NCBI GenBank assembly: GCA_035267045.1
Contig: DATFMH010000034.1
Location: 1 to 6,466 of the forward strand
Origin: DATFMH01 sp035267045
GTDB lineage: Bacteria; Bacteroidota; Rhodothermia; Balneolales; DATFMH01
Reading direction: 5' to 3'
Length of the DNA: 6,466 bases
Shown one piece after another: positions 1-6,052 of the stretch. How positions within the stretch are numbered: position 1 is the first letter of the stretch; each line of letters opens with the position of its first letter. The notes beneath the pieces were generated by a model, which was given only the letters and a program-made list of their open reading frames with translations, ran no database searches and had not been told where the DNA came from. Position numbers and translations under genes: made by a program.

Positions 1-755
1 CGTTTGAATTCGTTGATGAAGTGCGTTTGATCGTAATACCCGAATCGGCAGGCTATGGCAGACCAGTTTCTGTTTAAAGGATTCCGATTGATATATCGTA
101 AAGTTGTATTGAACCGCATAATTCGTTGATATTGCTTCGGACTCAAACCCACGATTCTTTTCATATGCCTTTCCAATCGACTTATTGAATAGCCCTCCTG
201 ATGACAAATATTTTTTATCAATAACCCCGGTTGACTGTTTTTACGAATCTTATTGACTACGCAAGCTAAATGTTTACTTTCTTCAGGAATCTTTTTATGC
301 TTAATCCTTTTTAAGAAGAAGCGCTCCACTATTTTTTGTATCCCATATGGAGAAGTTTGTTCGGCTATTTCTTCTTCAAATAAGCGAACGGATGAACCTA
401 GTAAATCAGTAAAATTGAGACAATAACCGGAACACTCATCCTGCTTAATGCCTAATAGCTGATAAGCACCACATGGTTGAAAAATCACAAAAAAAGTTTT
501 CAATCGATCGTACAATGACAGTTTTTTTAAACGCTTCGTCTGTCCGACAAATGTTATTGAGTCGTATCTTAATGCCGGATTGTTATTCTCACTTATATAA
601 ACATTTTTCCCTTCGGCTGTAATAGATAATGAGGTACATCCGGGAGGTGCCATATCGGTGTGAGACCATTTGCCGGCTTCACCCATTTCACAATAAACAT
701 AATGCTGGATGTAAGGTCGTAAGGCATGATGTGGAATGAGTATTAGATCATTCAT
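1..755 (-). CDS. AraC-family transcriptional regulator, C-terminus cut by the window edge
   Basis: Reading the minus strand from the ATG at 753-755 gives 251 uninterrupted codons that run off base 1. The protein begins MNDLILIPHHALRPYIQHYV. Residues 1 to about 150 form an N-terminal domain of the type that precedes the DNA-binding part in many Bacteroidota AraC proteins; its ligand cannot be read. Residues about 165-251 are the AraC/XylS double helix-turn-helix: first HTH near 179-200, the linker motif GLSPKQYQRIMRF at 203-215, second HTH near 231-251 with the hallmark GYYDQTHFINEFK. Only the last few residues, perhaps 10 to 30, appear to be missing. The gene is divergent from the cstA operon with a 518-base spacer, so it is a candidate regulator of that operon and of itself; this is inference from position. 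A palindrome lies 63-88 bases upstream of its start. The family call is secure, the target is not. Confidence 0.9.
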   Translation of the reverse strand, partial: MNDLILIPHHALRPYIQHYVYCEMGEAGKWSHTDMAPPGCTSLSITAEGKNVYISENNNPALRYDSITFVGQTKRLKKLSLYDRLKTFFVIFQPCGAYQLLGIKQDECSGYCLNFTDLLGSSVRLFEEEIAEQTSPYGIQKIVERFFLKRIKHKKIPEESKHLACVVNKIRKNSQPGLLIKNICHQEGYSISRLERHMKRIVGLSPKQYQRIMRFNTTLRYINRNPLNRNWSAIACRFGYYDQTHFINEFK

Positions 756-817
756 AACTAATGTACAGATGGTTAAACATAATTTTAATAATTGTACTCT
801 ATCATCAAATTGATTAC

Positions 818-843
818 ATAATCCATTAAATGGATTATCCATT
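818..843. promoter_or_regulatory. Candidate operator: perfect palindrome plus a third half-site
   Basis: Arms ATAATCCATT (818-827) and AATGGATTAT (829-838) are perfect reverse complements around a single central A. A third half-site ATCCATT follows at 837-843. The three 7-base half-sites begin at 821, 829 and 837, an 8-base pitch in alternating orientation. The site lies 63-88 bases upstream of the AraC-family start and about 430 bases upstream of cstA. The symmetry is seen directly; operator function is inference. AraC proteins often bind direct rather than inverted repeats, so another dimeric regulator is possible. Confidence 0.45.
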
Positions 844-1081
844 TCAGTTTGAAGCACGAATTCCTTTGAAAACCTTGATATTAACAACCCTATATATAAT
901 AAAAAATTAGTCTTTATGCATAGCTTCCATGATAATATTATGATTATATAAGATACTGACCTATCCTGATTTGGCAGAAACGTATAATTTTCTTAATTAT
1001 AAAACACATTACAATCTGAAATTGATGTAAGTTTGAAATAGGATAATCAATTACTATTAACTGACGATAGACGAGTTAAAT

Positions 1082-1116
1082 ACTTCAAGTATTTAGAGTT
1101 TGAAAGTACTTAAAGT
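1082..1116. repeat. Imperfect inverted repeat upstream of cstA
   Basis: Arms ACTTCAAGTA (1082-1091) and TACTTAAAGT (1107-1116) pair with one mismatch across a 15-base loop. Inside it, AGTATTTAGAGT (1088-1099) recurs exactly at 6217-6228 in the repeat-rich spacer at the other end of the window, so this may be repeat debris rather than a dedicated control site. There is no T-run after it, so it is not a convincing terminator. Confidence 0.4.
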
Positions 1117-1143
1117 TATATCCAGAATTAATTCAACACTCAA

Positions 1144-1164
1144 CATTTAACATTTAACATTTAA
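1144..1164. repeat. 7-bp tandem repeat, three copies
   Basis: CATTTAA is repeated exactly three times at 1144-1150, 1151-1157 and 1158-1164. It lies 110-130 bases upstream of the cstA start. Tandem tracts like this can change copy number by slippage and so alter promoter spacing, but no promoter is identified around it and simple AT-rich slippage is the cautious reading. Confidence 0.6.
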
Positions 1165-1203
1165 ATTTTTCATTAAAGTCTACTAGCTATCATCTTTTTT
1201 ATG

Positions 1204-1214
1204 TACCTGAGGTA
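1204..1214. promoter_or_regulatory. Small palindrome 60-70 bases upstream of cstA
   Basis: TACCT-G-AGGTA is a perfect 11-base palindrome, flanked by ATG on one side and CAT on the other at slightly offset spacing. It is richer in GC than the surrounding sequence and is placed where a control site for cstA would be. A palindrome this short can arise by chance; function is inference. Confidence 0.25.
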
Positions 1215-1273
1215 ACATACTATTCCTTATTCAAATTTAAGTTAATTACGGATCTAAACGGGGGATTTAGAAT

Positions 1274-3019
1274 ATGAACAGTATTTGGTTGGCTATTATT
1301 GGTGGCGTCATCTTTTTTCTTGGATACCGGTTTTATTCTAAGTTTATCGCCAATAAGATCTACCAACTCGATCCGGATTTTGAAACTCCTGCTCATACAT
1401 ATAATGACGGCGTTGATTTTGTTCCCACTGATAAATGGGTTCTCTGGGGACACCATTTCACTTCCGTAGCCGGTGCCGCTCCGATTGTGGGTCCGGCTAT
1501 CGCTATATTTTGGGGCTGGCTACCTGCCCTTCTCTGGATTACATTTGGTACCGTATTCGCAGCCGGAGTCCATGATTTCGGCACGCTTGTGATTTCGGTC
1601 CGCAACAAAGGCCAGTCTATTGGTACATTAGCTAATAAACTGATCGGCAAAAGGTCTAAAATCTTATTTCTTTTCATCATCTTAATATTGGTATTGATGG
1701 TGAACGCCGTTTTCGCCTGGGTTATCTCCAATCTTTTTATCTCTTTTCCGGCCAGTGTGTTGTCCATTTTCATACAGATCCCACTGGCTGTTTGGATTGG
1801 AATTTCTGTTTATAAGAAGAAAGGAAGCCTGTTGCTTCCATCCGTCATTGCCTTGTTAATTATGTACCTGGCAGCCATTGCATCCAGTTATGTACCCGCC
1901 CTGCAGATTGATTTGATCCGGTATTTCGGCGGGAGTGAACACATGGTCATCGCCGGTTTCAACGGCACTCAACTGGCATTTTTCGTATGGATCATCATTC
2001 TCATGATCTATGTTTATATCGCTTCCATCACACCGGTATGGAAGTTATTACAACCGCGTGATTACATTAATTCGCATCAGTTGGTAGTGGGGCTTGGTAT
2101 CCTTTACATCGGACTTCTATTCTCCCATCCGCCCATTACAGCTCCAATGACCAATCCGAAAGCCGATATCTCCTGGTTCCCGTTATTATTCATTACTATA
2201 GCCTGTGGTGCTATTTCGGGTTTTCACGGACTGGTTTCCTCCGGGACTTCTTCGAAACAACTGAATAAAGAAACGGATGCCCGGCTGGTCGGTTATTTCG
2301 GTGCGGTTGGCGAAGGAATTTTAGCCCTCATTTCCGTTATTGCCGTTGCCACGTATTTCACTTCCCATGCCGATTTTGCAGCAACATACAGCAGTTATGC
2401 CGAAGCGAGTCATAAGGGGCTGGGTGCATTCATCAATGGTTCAGCCCACCTGGCCGAAGGTATTTTCATACCGGCTAATGTTGCAAAAACCATCGTCTCA
2501 ATTATTGTCATCAGTTTTGCTGCCACTACTTTGGATACTTCCGTTCGATTGATGCGGTATATTATTTCCGAATTGGGTATGGAATATAATATACATGCAC
2601 TGACCAGGAAACATGTGGCCACCGGCATTGCAGTAGGAACAAGTGCCGCTCTTGTGTTGCTGCCTGAAGGTCCGCAGGGATTCGGTTCGGGTGGATTCCT
2701 TTTATGGCCATTATTTGGAACAAGTAACCAGTTATTGGCCGGTATCAGTTTATTGCTGGTCTCAATATGGCTGAAACGGAAAGGACGGAATTATATCTAT
2801 ACCTTAATTCCAATGGCATTTCTGCTTTTTGTTACGTTATGGGCGATGATCCAGCAGGTTGTTTTCAAATGGTCGGGCATGGGATCTAATCACCCGCAGT
2901 GGCTGTTGTTTATATTGGGAAGTATCATATTGGCATTTACCTTCTGGATTTTAATAACGGCCATTTCAGCATTCAGACAAAAATCGGAAATACCGGAATC
3001 ATCCAAACAATTTTTGTAA
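1274..3019 (+). CDS. cstA: CstA-family carbon starvation protein / pyruvate-type membrane transporter
   Basis: The 581-residue integral membrane protein has roughly 14 to 16 hydrophobic helices by eye, starting with residues 4-21. Family signatures are clear: DGVDFVPT at 45-52, GHHFTSVAGAAPIVGPAIA at 59-77, GVHDF at 98-102, SGFHGLVSSGTSSKQ near 314-328 and LWPLFGTSNQLLA near 477-489. Characterised relatives (E. coli CstA and BtsT) are inner-membrane transporters for pyruvate, with peptide uptake also proposed. Those proteins are about 700 residues; this one is of the shorter class seen widely in bacteria and lacks the long C-terminal extension, with no sign of truncation. The start at 1274 is followed at once by the first membrane helix, and GGGGGA at 1260-1265 is a weak ribosome-binding candidate. 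It is first in a three-gene operon, nine bases before the next gene. The substrate is not readable from sequence. Confidence 0.93.
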   Translation: MNSIWLAIIGGVIFFLGYRFYSKFIANKIYQLDPDFETPAHTYNDGVDFVPTDKWVLWGHHFTSVAGAAPIVGPAIAIFWGWLPALLWITFGTVFAAGVHDFGTLVISVRNKGQSIGTLANKLIGKRSKILFLFIILILVLMVNAVFAWVISNLFISFPASVLSIFIQIPLAVWIGISVYKKKGSLLLPSVIALLIMYLAAIASSYVPALQIDLIRYFGGSEHMVIAGFNGTQLAFFVWIIILMIYVYIASITPVWKLLQPRDYINSHQLVVGLGILYIGLLFSHPPITAPMTNPKADISWFPLLFITIACGAISGFHGLVSSGTSSKQLNKETDARLVGYFGAVGEGILALISVIAVATYFTSHADFAATYSSYAEASHKGLGAFINGSAHLAEGIFIPANVAKTIVSIIVISFAATTLDTSVRLMRYIISELGMEYNIHALTRKHVATGIAVGTSAALVLLPEGPQGFGSGGFLLWPLFGTSNQLLAGISLLLVSIWLKRKGRNYIYTLIPMAFLLFVTLWAMIQQVVFKWSGMGSNHPQWLLFILGSIILAFTFWILITAISAFRQKSEIPESSKQFL

Positions 3020-3028
3020 AGTAATATT

Positions 3029-3295
3029 ATGAAGAAACCGATTAAAAAACTTCGTAAAGCCATACAAAAATACGATGAAATTATCAGTCAGCCTCACAAG
3101 GCAGAGATAAAACGGGAATTACGCGATGATAATGATCTATTCCTGTTGATGTGCTTTTCCGAGCTTTTAGGGATACCCAACCCGGTATCTTTTTACACCC
3201 TCGAGCTCTATCCCTATATCCTGGAAGAATTTCACGAATGGCATTTGAGGATGGGCATGGAAAAATCACCGCTGGATCATATCAGGTGTTGTTGA
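3029..3295 (+). CDS. Small Cys-Cys-tailed protein (cory-CC-star-like; possible YbdD/YjiX analogue)
   Basis: This is an 88-residue soluble protein with no signal peptide or membrane helix. The N-terminus is strongly basic (MKKPIKKLRKAIQK). A hydrophobic segment LFLLMCFSELLGIPNP covers about residues 37-52, and an aromatic, acidic stretch covers 55-72. The chain ends HIRCC at 84-88 directly before TGA. His69, His72, His84, Cys87 and Cys88 make an HxxH ... HxxCC pattern that could hold a metal; that is inference. From memory, a small family called cory-CC-star is named for the same Cys-Cys-stop ending, and E. coli YbdD and YjiX, partners of CstA and BtsT, also end in RCC and share a GIP motif. 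I could not align them here. It sits nine bases after cstA and three before the ATPase gene, so it probably acts with one or both. No Shine-Dalgarno is visible; the start follows from operon spacing. Confidence 0.85.
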   Translation: MKKPIKKLRKAIQKYDEIISQPHKAEIKRELRDDNDLFLLMCFSELLGIPNPVSFYTLELYPYILEEFHEWHLRMGMEKSPLDHIRCC

Positions 3296-3298
3296 ACC

Positions 3299-4252
3299 AT
3301 GGGTAGTAAACCGGGAAATAAAAGGATTTTCTTTTTCGGCGGCAAAGGCGGCGTTGGAAAAACTTCAGTATCCTCTTCATTTGCTTTAAAACTTTCCCAT
3401 TCCGGGTTTAAAACATTATTAATCTCTACCGATCCGGCCCATAACATTGGTGATATTTTCCAGAAAAAGCTCGGTGGCTCCATCAAAAAGATAGTCGCGA
3501 ATTTATCGGGATATGAAATAGATCCGGAAACGGAATCCAAAAAATATATTGAAACGGTAAAGAATAATCTTAAAGGATTGATCAAACCCCGGCTGGTGGA
3601 TGAAGTATACCGGCAAATTGATCTTTCCAGGGTCACCCCCGGAGCTGATGAAGCGGCTTTATTCGACCGTATGGTCTCCGTTATCCTGGAAGAAAGGGAA
3701 CATTTCGATGCCATCGTATTTGATACGGCACCCACCGGACACACCATCCGACTGTTGTCGCTCCCGGAATTGATGGGAGTGTGGGTGGAAGGAATGTTAA
3801 AACGGCGCGAGGAGATCAATGAAAATTATGAAAGCCTGCTCTCTGATGGTCAACCACATGATGATCCAATCTCCAATATTCTGAATAAACGAAAAGAACG
3901 ATTCGCACAGGTTCGGGAAATATTACTTGACGATGAAATCACAACGTTCGTTTACGTTTTAACAGCCGAGAAACTGCCAATTTTAGAAACACAAAAAGCG
4001 GTCACGTTGCTACACAAATATCAAATACCTGTAACGGCTCTGATCGTTAATAAAATTTTACCGGACAAAACAGAAGGGGAATTTCTAAAAAAAAGGAAAG
4101 AACAGGAACAGGTTTATTTACGGGAGATTGAAAAGCAGTTCCCAAAATTTTCCCTGTTCAAAATACCGATGCTTGAAAAGGATATTACCGGAATTTCCGA
4201 TTTGGAGGTTATTTCGGGGTATTTAGGGGAAATGACGTCGGATACCCCCTAG
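3299..4252 (+). CDS. ArsA/Get3-family ATPase, single-domain and cysteine-free
   Basis: The 317-residue cytosolic P-loop ATPase belongs to the SIMIBI class. Motifs in order: deviant Walker A GGKGGVGKT at 14-22 with intermonomer Lys16 and Walker Lys21, switch I STDPAHNIGD at 43-52 with the probable catalytic Asp45, PGADEA at 114-119, switch II DTAPTGHTIRLL at 142-153, and the adenine-loop motif VNKILPD at 250-256. It has one ATPase domain, as in Get3, unlike the duplicated E. coli ArsA of about 580 residues, and would be expected to dimerise. It contains no cysteine, so it lacks both the ArsA metalloid-binding thiols and the Get3 zinc CxxC. No arsR, arsB or arsC gene is nearby. It follows the Cys-Cys-tailed gene by three bases in the same frame, suggesting coupled translation and a shared role with CstA. 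The last codons and the TAG fall in a C-rich repeat. Client and role are unknown. Confidence 0.93.
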   Translation: MGSKPGNKRIFFFGGKGGVGKTSVSSSFALKLSHSGFKTLLISTDPAHNIGDIFQKKLGGSIKKIVANLSGYEIDPETESKKYIETVKNNLKGLIKPRLVDEVYRQIDLSRVTPGADEAALFDRMVSVILEEREHFDAIVFDTAPTGHTIRLLSLPELMGVWVEGMLKRREEINENYESLLSDGQPHDDPISNILNKRKERFAQVREILLDDEITTFVYVLTAEKLPILETQKAVTLLHKYQIPVTALIVNKILPDKTEGEFLKKRKEQEQVYLREIEKQFPKFSLFKIPMLEKDITGISDLEVISGYLGEMTSDTP

Positions 4253-4266
4253 CCCCCTGAAGGGGG
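4245..4266. repeat. C5/G5 palindromic repeat overlapping the ATPase stop codon
   Basis: CCCCCTAG is followed by CCCCCTGAAGGGGG. The second block forms a hairpin with arms CCCCC (4253-4257) and GGGGG (4262-4266) and a TGAA loop. The TAG stop of the ATPase gene (4250-4252) comes from the first CCCCCTAG unit, so the repeat reaches into the coding end. I recall very similar C-run/G-run units scattered through Bacteroidota intergenic regions; that needs a genome search. A stretch of A bases rather than T follows, so it is a poor plus-strand terminator. Confidence 0.6.
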
Positions 4267-4278
4267 AATCATAATATC

Positions 4279-4317
4279 AAAAAAAGACCTTGGAGGTTTT
4301 TAAAACCTGCAAGGTCT
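4279..4317 (-). terminator. Palindromic repeat acting as likely terminator of the minus-strand propeller gene
   Basis: A 16-bp near-perfect stem (4285-4300 with 4302-4317, one G-G mismatch, single-base top) carries AGACCTTG at its base. On the minus strand it is followed by seven T residues (complement of A4279-4285), the layout of a Rho-independent terminator for the gene ending at 4408. On the plus strand it would also fold downstream of the ATPase gene but lacks a following T-run. The tiny loop means that in DNA it is nearly a perfect palindrome. I recall similar sequences as dispersed repeats in Bacteroidota, so terminator and repeat readings may both be true. Confidence 0.6.
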
Positions 4318-4342
4318 GTACTATAAACGTCTTTTAAGTAAA

Positions 4343-4375
4343 AGATCCGCAAAGTTTTTTAAACTTTGCGGATCT
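4343..4375. terminator. Second palindrome between the convergent genes, probable terminator or dispersed repeat
   Basis: Arms AGATCCGCAAAGTTT (4343-4357) and AAACTTTGCGGATCT (4361-4375) form a perfect 15-bp stem with a TTT loop. It is 33 bases beyond the stop of the minus-strand propeller gene. Reading the minus strand, TTTACTT follows, a weak U-tract; on the plus strand TAAAAT follows. It is strong enough to halt or protect transcripts from either side. It is unrelated in sequence to the hairpin at 4285-4317, which makes two independent insertions or two repeat families side by side. Confidence 0.55.
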
Positions 4376-4407
4376 AAAATCAACATTTTCCGGAAAATTC
4401 AACACTT

Positions 4408-5778
4408 CTAATTTCTCGCCTTTTTCAAGGTTCCGGGCTTGAAACGAAAGATAGCGGCGGATATGGCCAGGTGTTTCTTATCTTTAAAATGCATGAATGC
4501 CGGAACTACTAATCCGTCATAGGCATCGATTCCGGTATAATCGCCAAAAAATATTTTACTGTTGCAATCGAACGGTTTCTGATTAATGCGGTAGTTTTTA
4601 AAGGTCTTACCGCCATCCACACTTCGGGCTAAGTCAACAGCGGTCATCGTACTATCCAGCCCGCTGCGATCATAATAAACGATGTTCACGGAACCGTCTT
4701 TAGAATCTACGGCCATCCAGGTGAGGAATTGTTGCTTGCCGTTGCCCACTTTGTCATCATTCACTCGCACCGGGTTCGACCAGGTCTTGCCCCCATCACG
4801 GGAATATTTCAAAAAGACGTCATGATCCCCATTTCTGTTATCTACCCAATTCACATAAATAGATCCCCGGTAGTCACTATGACTCAAATCTACTTTGGTA
4901 ACCGGCATTCCATTTGTTCTGTTAATGCCGGGCATGGCAAAATCCCATCCGCCGCTGATATAACCGATTACTTTATTTCTGCTGAAAGATTTACCACCGT
5001 CAAGCGATTTTGTAAAAACAAGCCCCCTGGGCCCAGCCCAAACAACATAAACCTGTCCTTTTGGGCCAACAGCGGTCATTGCACCTTCTACCGTCCTGCT
5101 GTTATCAAGGCAATTGCCACCATGATCGGAGATCCTCAAATAGGGTGAAAATGTTTTTATGGAATCGGTAGACCGCGTAAAATATATCTGGGATGAATCA
5201 GCGGGATTTTTACTGGCATATTTGGCAAAATGAGTCCAAGCCGTATACACATTCCCTTTATAGGGTGAATCAGGGGAGTTGTCGACCTCCACGTACGGTT
5301 TATCTTCCATAGGATCCGGTGTATTGAGGTGTTCCACAACACGGGTTCGCCTTGGCCATGTCTCACCACCATTAAAAGAGGCACTCATATAAATACCTGT
5401 GGACGGAAATGCTTTCTTTCCCCCAAAAATTCCATAAAATGAAAGATAGGAATGATATACGATTCCATTACTGCTAAAATCCAATCCATCATCCCCCTGA
5501 ACCCTGTTCATAGGATTTATAGTATGAACTTTTTTCCAGGTCTTGCCGCCATCCATGGTCACATAACTGTTGTTATCAATTCCGGGAAATTCCTTTTGAC
5601 GTGTGATAAATGCCGCTACCATATTTTGTGGATTCGTCGGATTAATAGCTATCGAAACTTCGGCCGGTTGATGATCATCAGGCTGACTAATAGGAAATAC
5701 TTTATTGAACTGAGCTTGTGCATTTGTGGCAATAAACACACCGAAACAAGCAGCTAAAATGGGTTTTAAATATTTCAT
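4408..5778 (-). CDS. Secreted Asp-box (BNR) beta-propeller protein, sialidase-like fold
   Basis: The 456-residue exported protein has a Sec signal peptide at 1-22 (basic start MKYLKP, hydrophobic core, AQA cleavage before Gln23). Six Asp-box motifs of the form S-x-D-x-G-x-T-W lie at 74-81 (TMDGGKTW), 134-141 (SFNGGETW), 203-210 (STDSIKTF, degenerate), 258-265 (SLDGGKSF), 326-333 (SRDGGKTW) and 386-393 (SVDGGKTF). This predicts one six-bladed propeller spanning most of the mature chain. FFGDYTGIDAYDGLVVPAF near 410-428 is typical of the closing blade in such proteins. The FRIP motif and clear arginine triad of true sialidases are not seen, so carbohydrate hydrolysis is doubtful; adhesion or glycan binding is an alternative. 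There is no obvious type IX sorting domain, lipid anchor or membrane tail. It is convergent with the cstA operon and appears to be transcribed alone. The start is set by the signal peptide. Confidence 0.85.
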   Translation of the reverse strand: MKYLKPILAACFGVFIATNAQAQFNKVFPISQPDDHQPAEVSIAINPTNPQNMVAAFITRQKEFPGIDNNSYVTMDGGKTWKKVHTINPMNRVQGDDGLDFSSNGIVYHSYLSFYGIFGGKKAFPSTGIYMSASFNGGETWPRRTRVVEHLNTPDPMEDKPYVEVDNSPDSPYKGNVYTAWTHFAKYASKNPADSSQIYFTRSTDSIKTFSPYLRISDHGGNCLDNSRTVEGAMTAVGPKGQVYVVWAGPRGLVFTKSLDGGKSFSRNKVIGYISGGWDFAMPGINRTNGMPVTKVDLSHSDYRGSIYVNWVDNRNGDHDVFLKYSRDGGKTWSNPVRVNDDKVGNGKQQFLTWMAVDSKDGSVNIVYYDRSGLDSTMTAVDLARSVDGGKTFKNYRINQKPFDCNSKIFFGDYTGIDAYDGLVVPAFMHFKDKKHLAISAAIFRFKPGTLKKARN

Positions 5779-5893
5779 GATGGATCTGAAAATTGGTTAT
5801 TAGTTTTATTAATCTCGTGTATCACAATTAATTTGCCAGATTCTGTGATCACTTAATATGATAAAAATAAAATTGAAACTATAGGGCTATTTC

Positions 5894-5929
5894 AATTAGC
5901 AATTAATAATTAGTAATTTAGTATTTAGA
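5894..5929. repeat. AT-rich low-complexity repeat with a 16-bp direct copy at 6211-6226
   Basis: The stretch is built from variants of AATTAGCAATTAATAATTAG and ends in taatttagtatttaga (5914-5929). That 16-mer recurs exactly at 6211-6226, immediately right of the composite element. The two copies therefore flank the 151-bp element at a distance (124 bases to its left, 7 to its right). The core agtatttaga also occurs at 1088-1097. It may be a short dispersed AT repeat; a target-site duplication seems unlikely because the left copy is not adjacent to the element. Confidence 0.5.
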
Positions 5930-6052
5930 TTCACTGTTGTCCGATAAAATTTCAAAATCTTAAAAAACCGGCCTGTTATACGTGGATCAGTCAAATTTTG
6001 TGAGAATCTGAAAAAAGCCCCAACGGTTATTTTTTGTTAACCGGAATCAAGA

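Larger units (their letters stand above)
756..1273. other. AT-rich divergent intergenic spacer
   Basis: This 518-base spacer lies between the starts of the AraC regulator (minus) and cstA (plus), so it should hold both promoters. I saw no convincing gene, tRNA or riboswitch. It contains a perfect palindrome near the regulator (818-838), several short AT-only palindromes (for example 932-941 and the arms 983-989/995-1001), an imperfect inverted repeat (1082-1116), a three-copy 7-bp tandem repeat (1144-1164) and a small palindrome at 1204-1214. I looked for the Bacteroidota promoter pattern TTTG ... TAnnTTTG and found no good match on either strand, so no promoter is called. Confidence 0.7.

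Noticed and set aside
1393..1773. Open frame on the minus strand inside cstA
   Set aside because: It is antisense to conserved CstA motifs, has no family-like features and is explained by the codon pattern of the real gene.
3277..3819. 180-codon open frame on the minus strand under the ATPase gene
   Set aside because: It overlaps the P-loop and switch motifs of a clear gene in antisense, is rich in Ser and Pro as expected for a shadow frame, and has no recognisable domain.
3299..4252. Arsenite/antimonite efflux ATPase (ArsA in the strict sense)
   Set aside because: The protein has one ATPase domain and no cysteines, and there is no arsB, arsC, arsD or arsR gene in the window. Family membership holds but the resistance role does not follow.
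3029..4252. Selenocysteine at the TGA after Cys-Cys, giving a fused product
   Set aside because: The frame is open through the junction, but the ATPase has its own well-placed ATG and complete N-terminus, and I could not identify a selenocysteine insertion element. Normal termination is the default.
4729..5148. 139-codon open frame on the plus strand under the propeller gene
   Set aside because: It is antisense to Asp-box blades of a well-supported gene and shows no coherent protein features.
5744..5778. Lipoprotein signal (LAAC at residues 8-11) in the propeller protein
   Set aside because: The pattern fits a lipobox, but only ten residues precede the cysteine and the hydrophobic core continues after it to AQA-Q, so a standard Sec signal cleaved after residue 22 is more likely.
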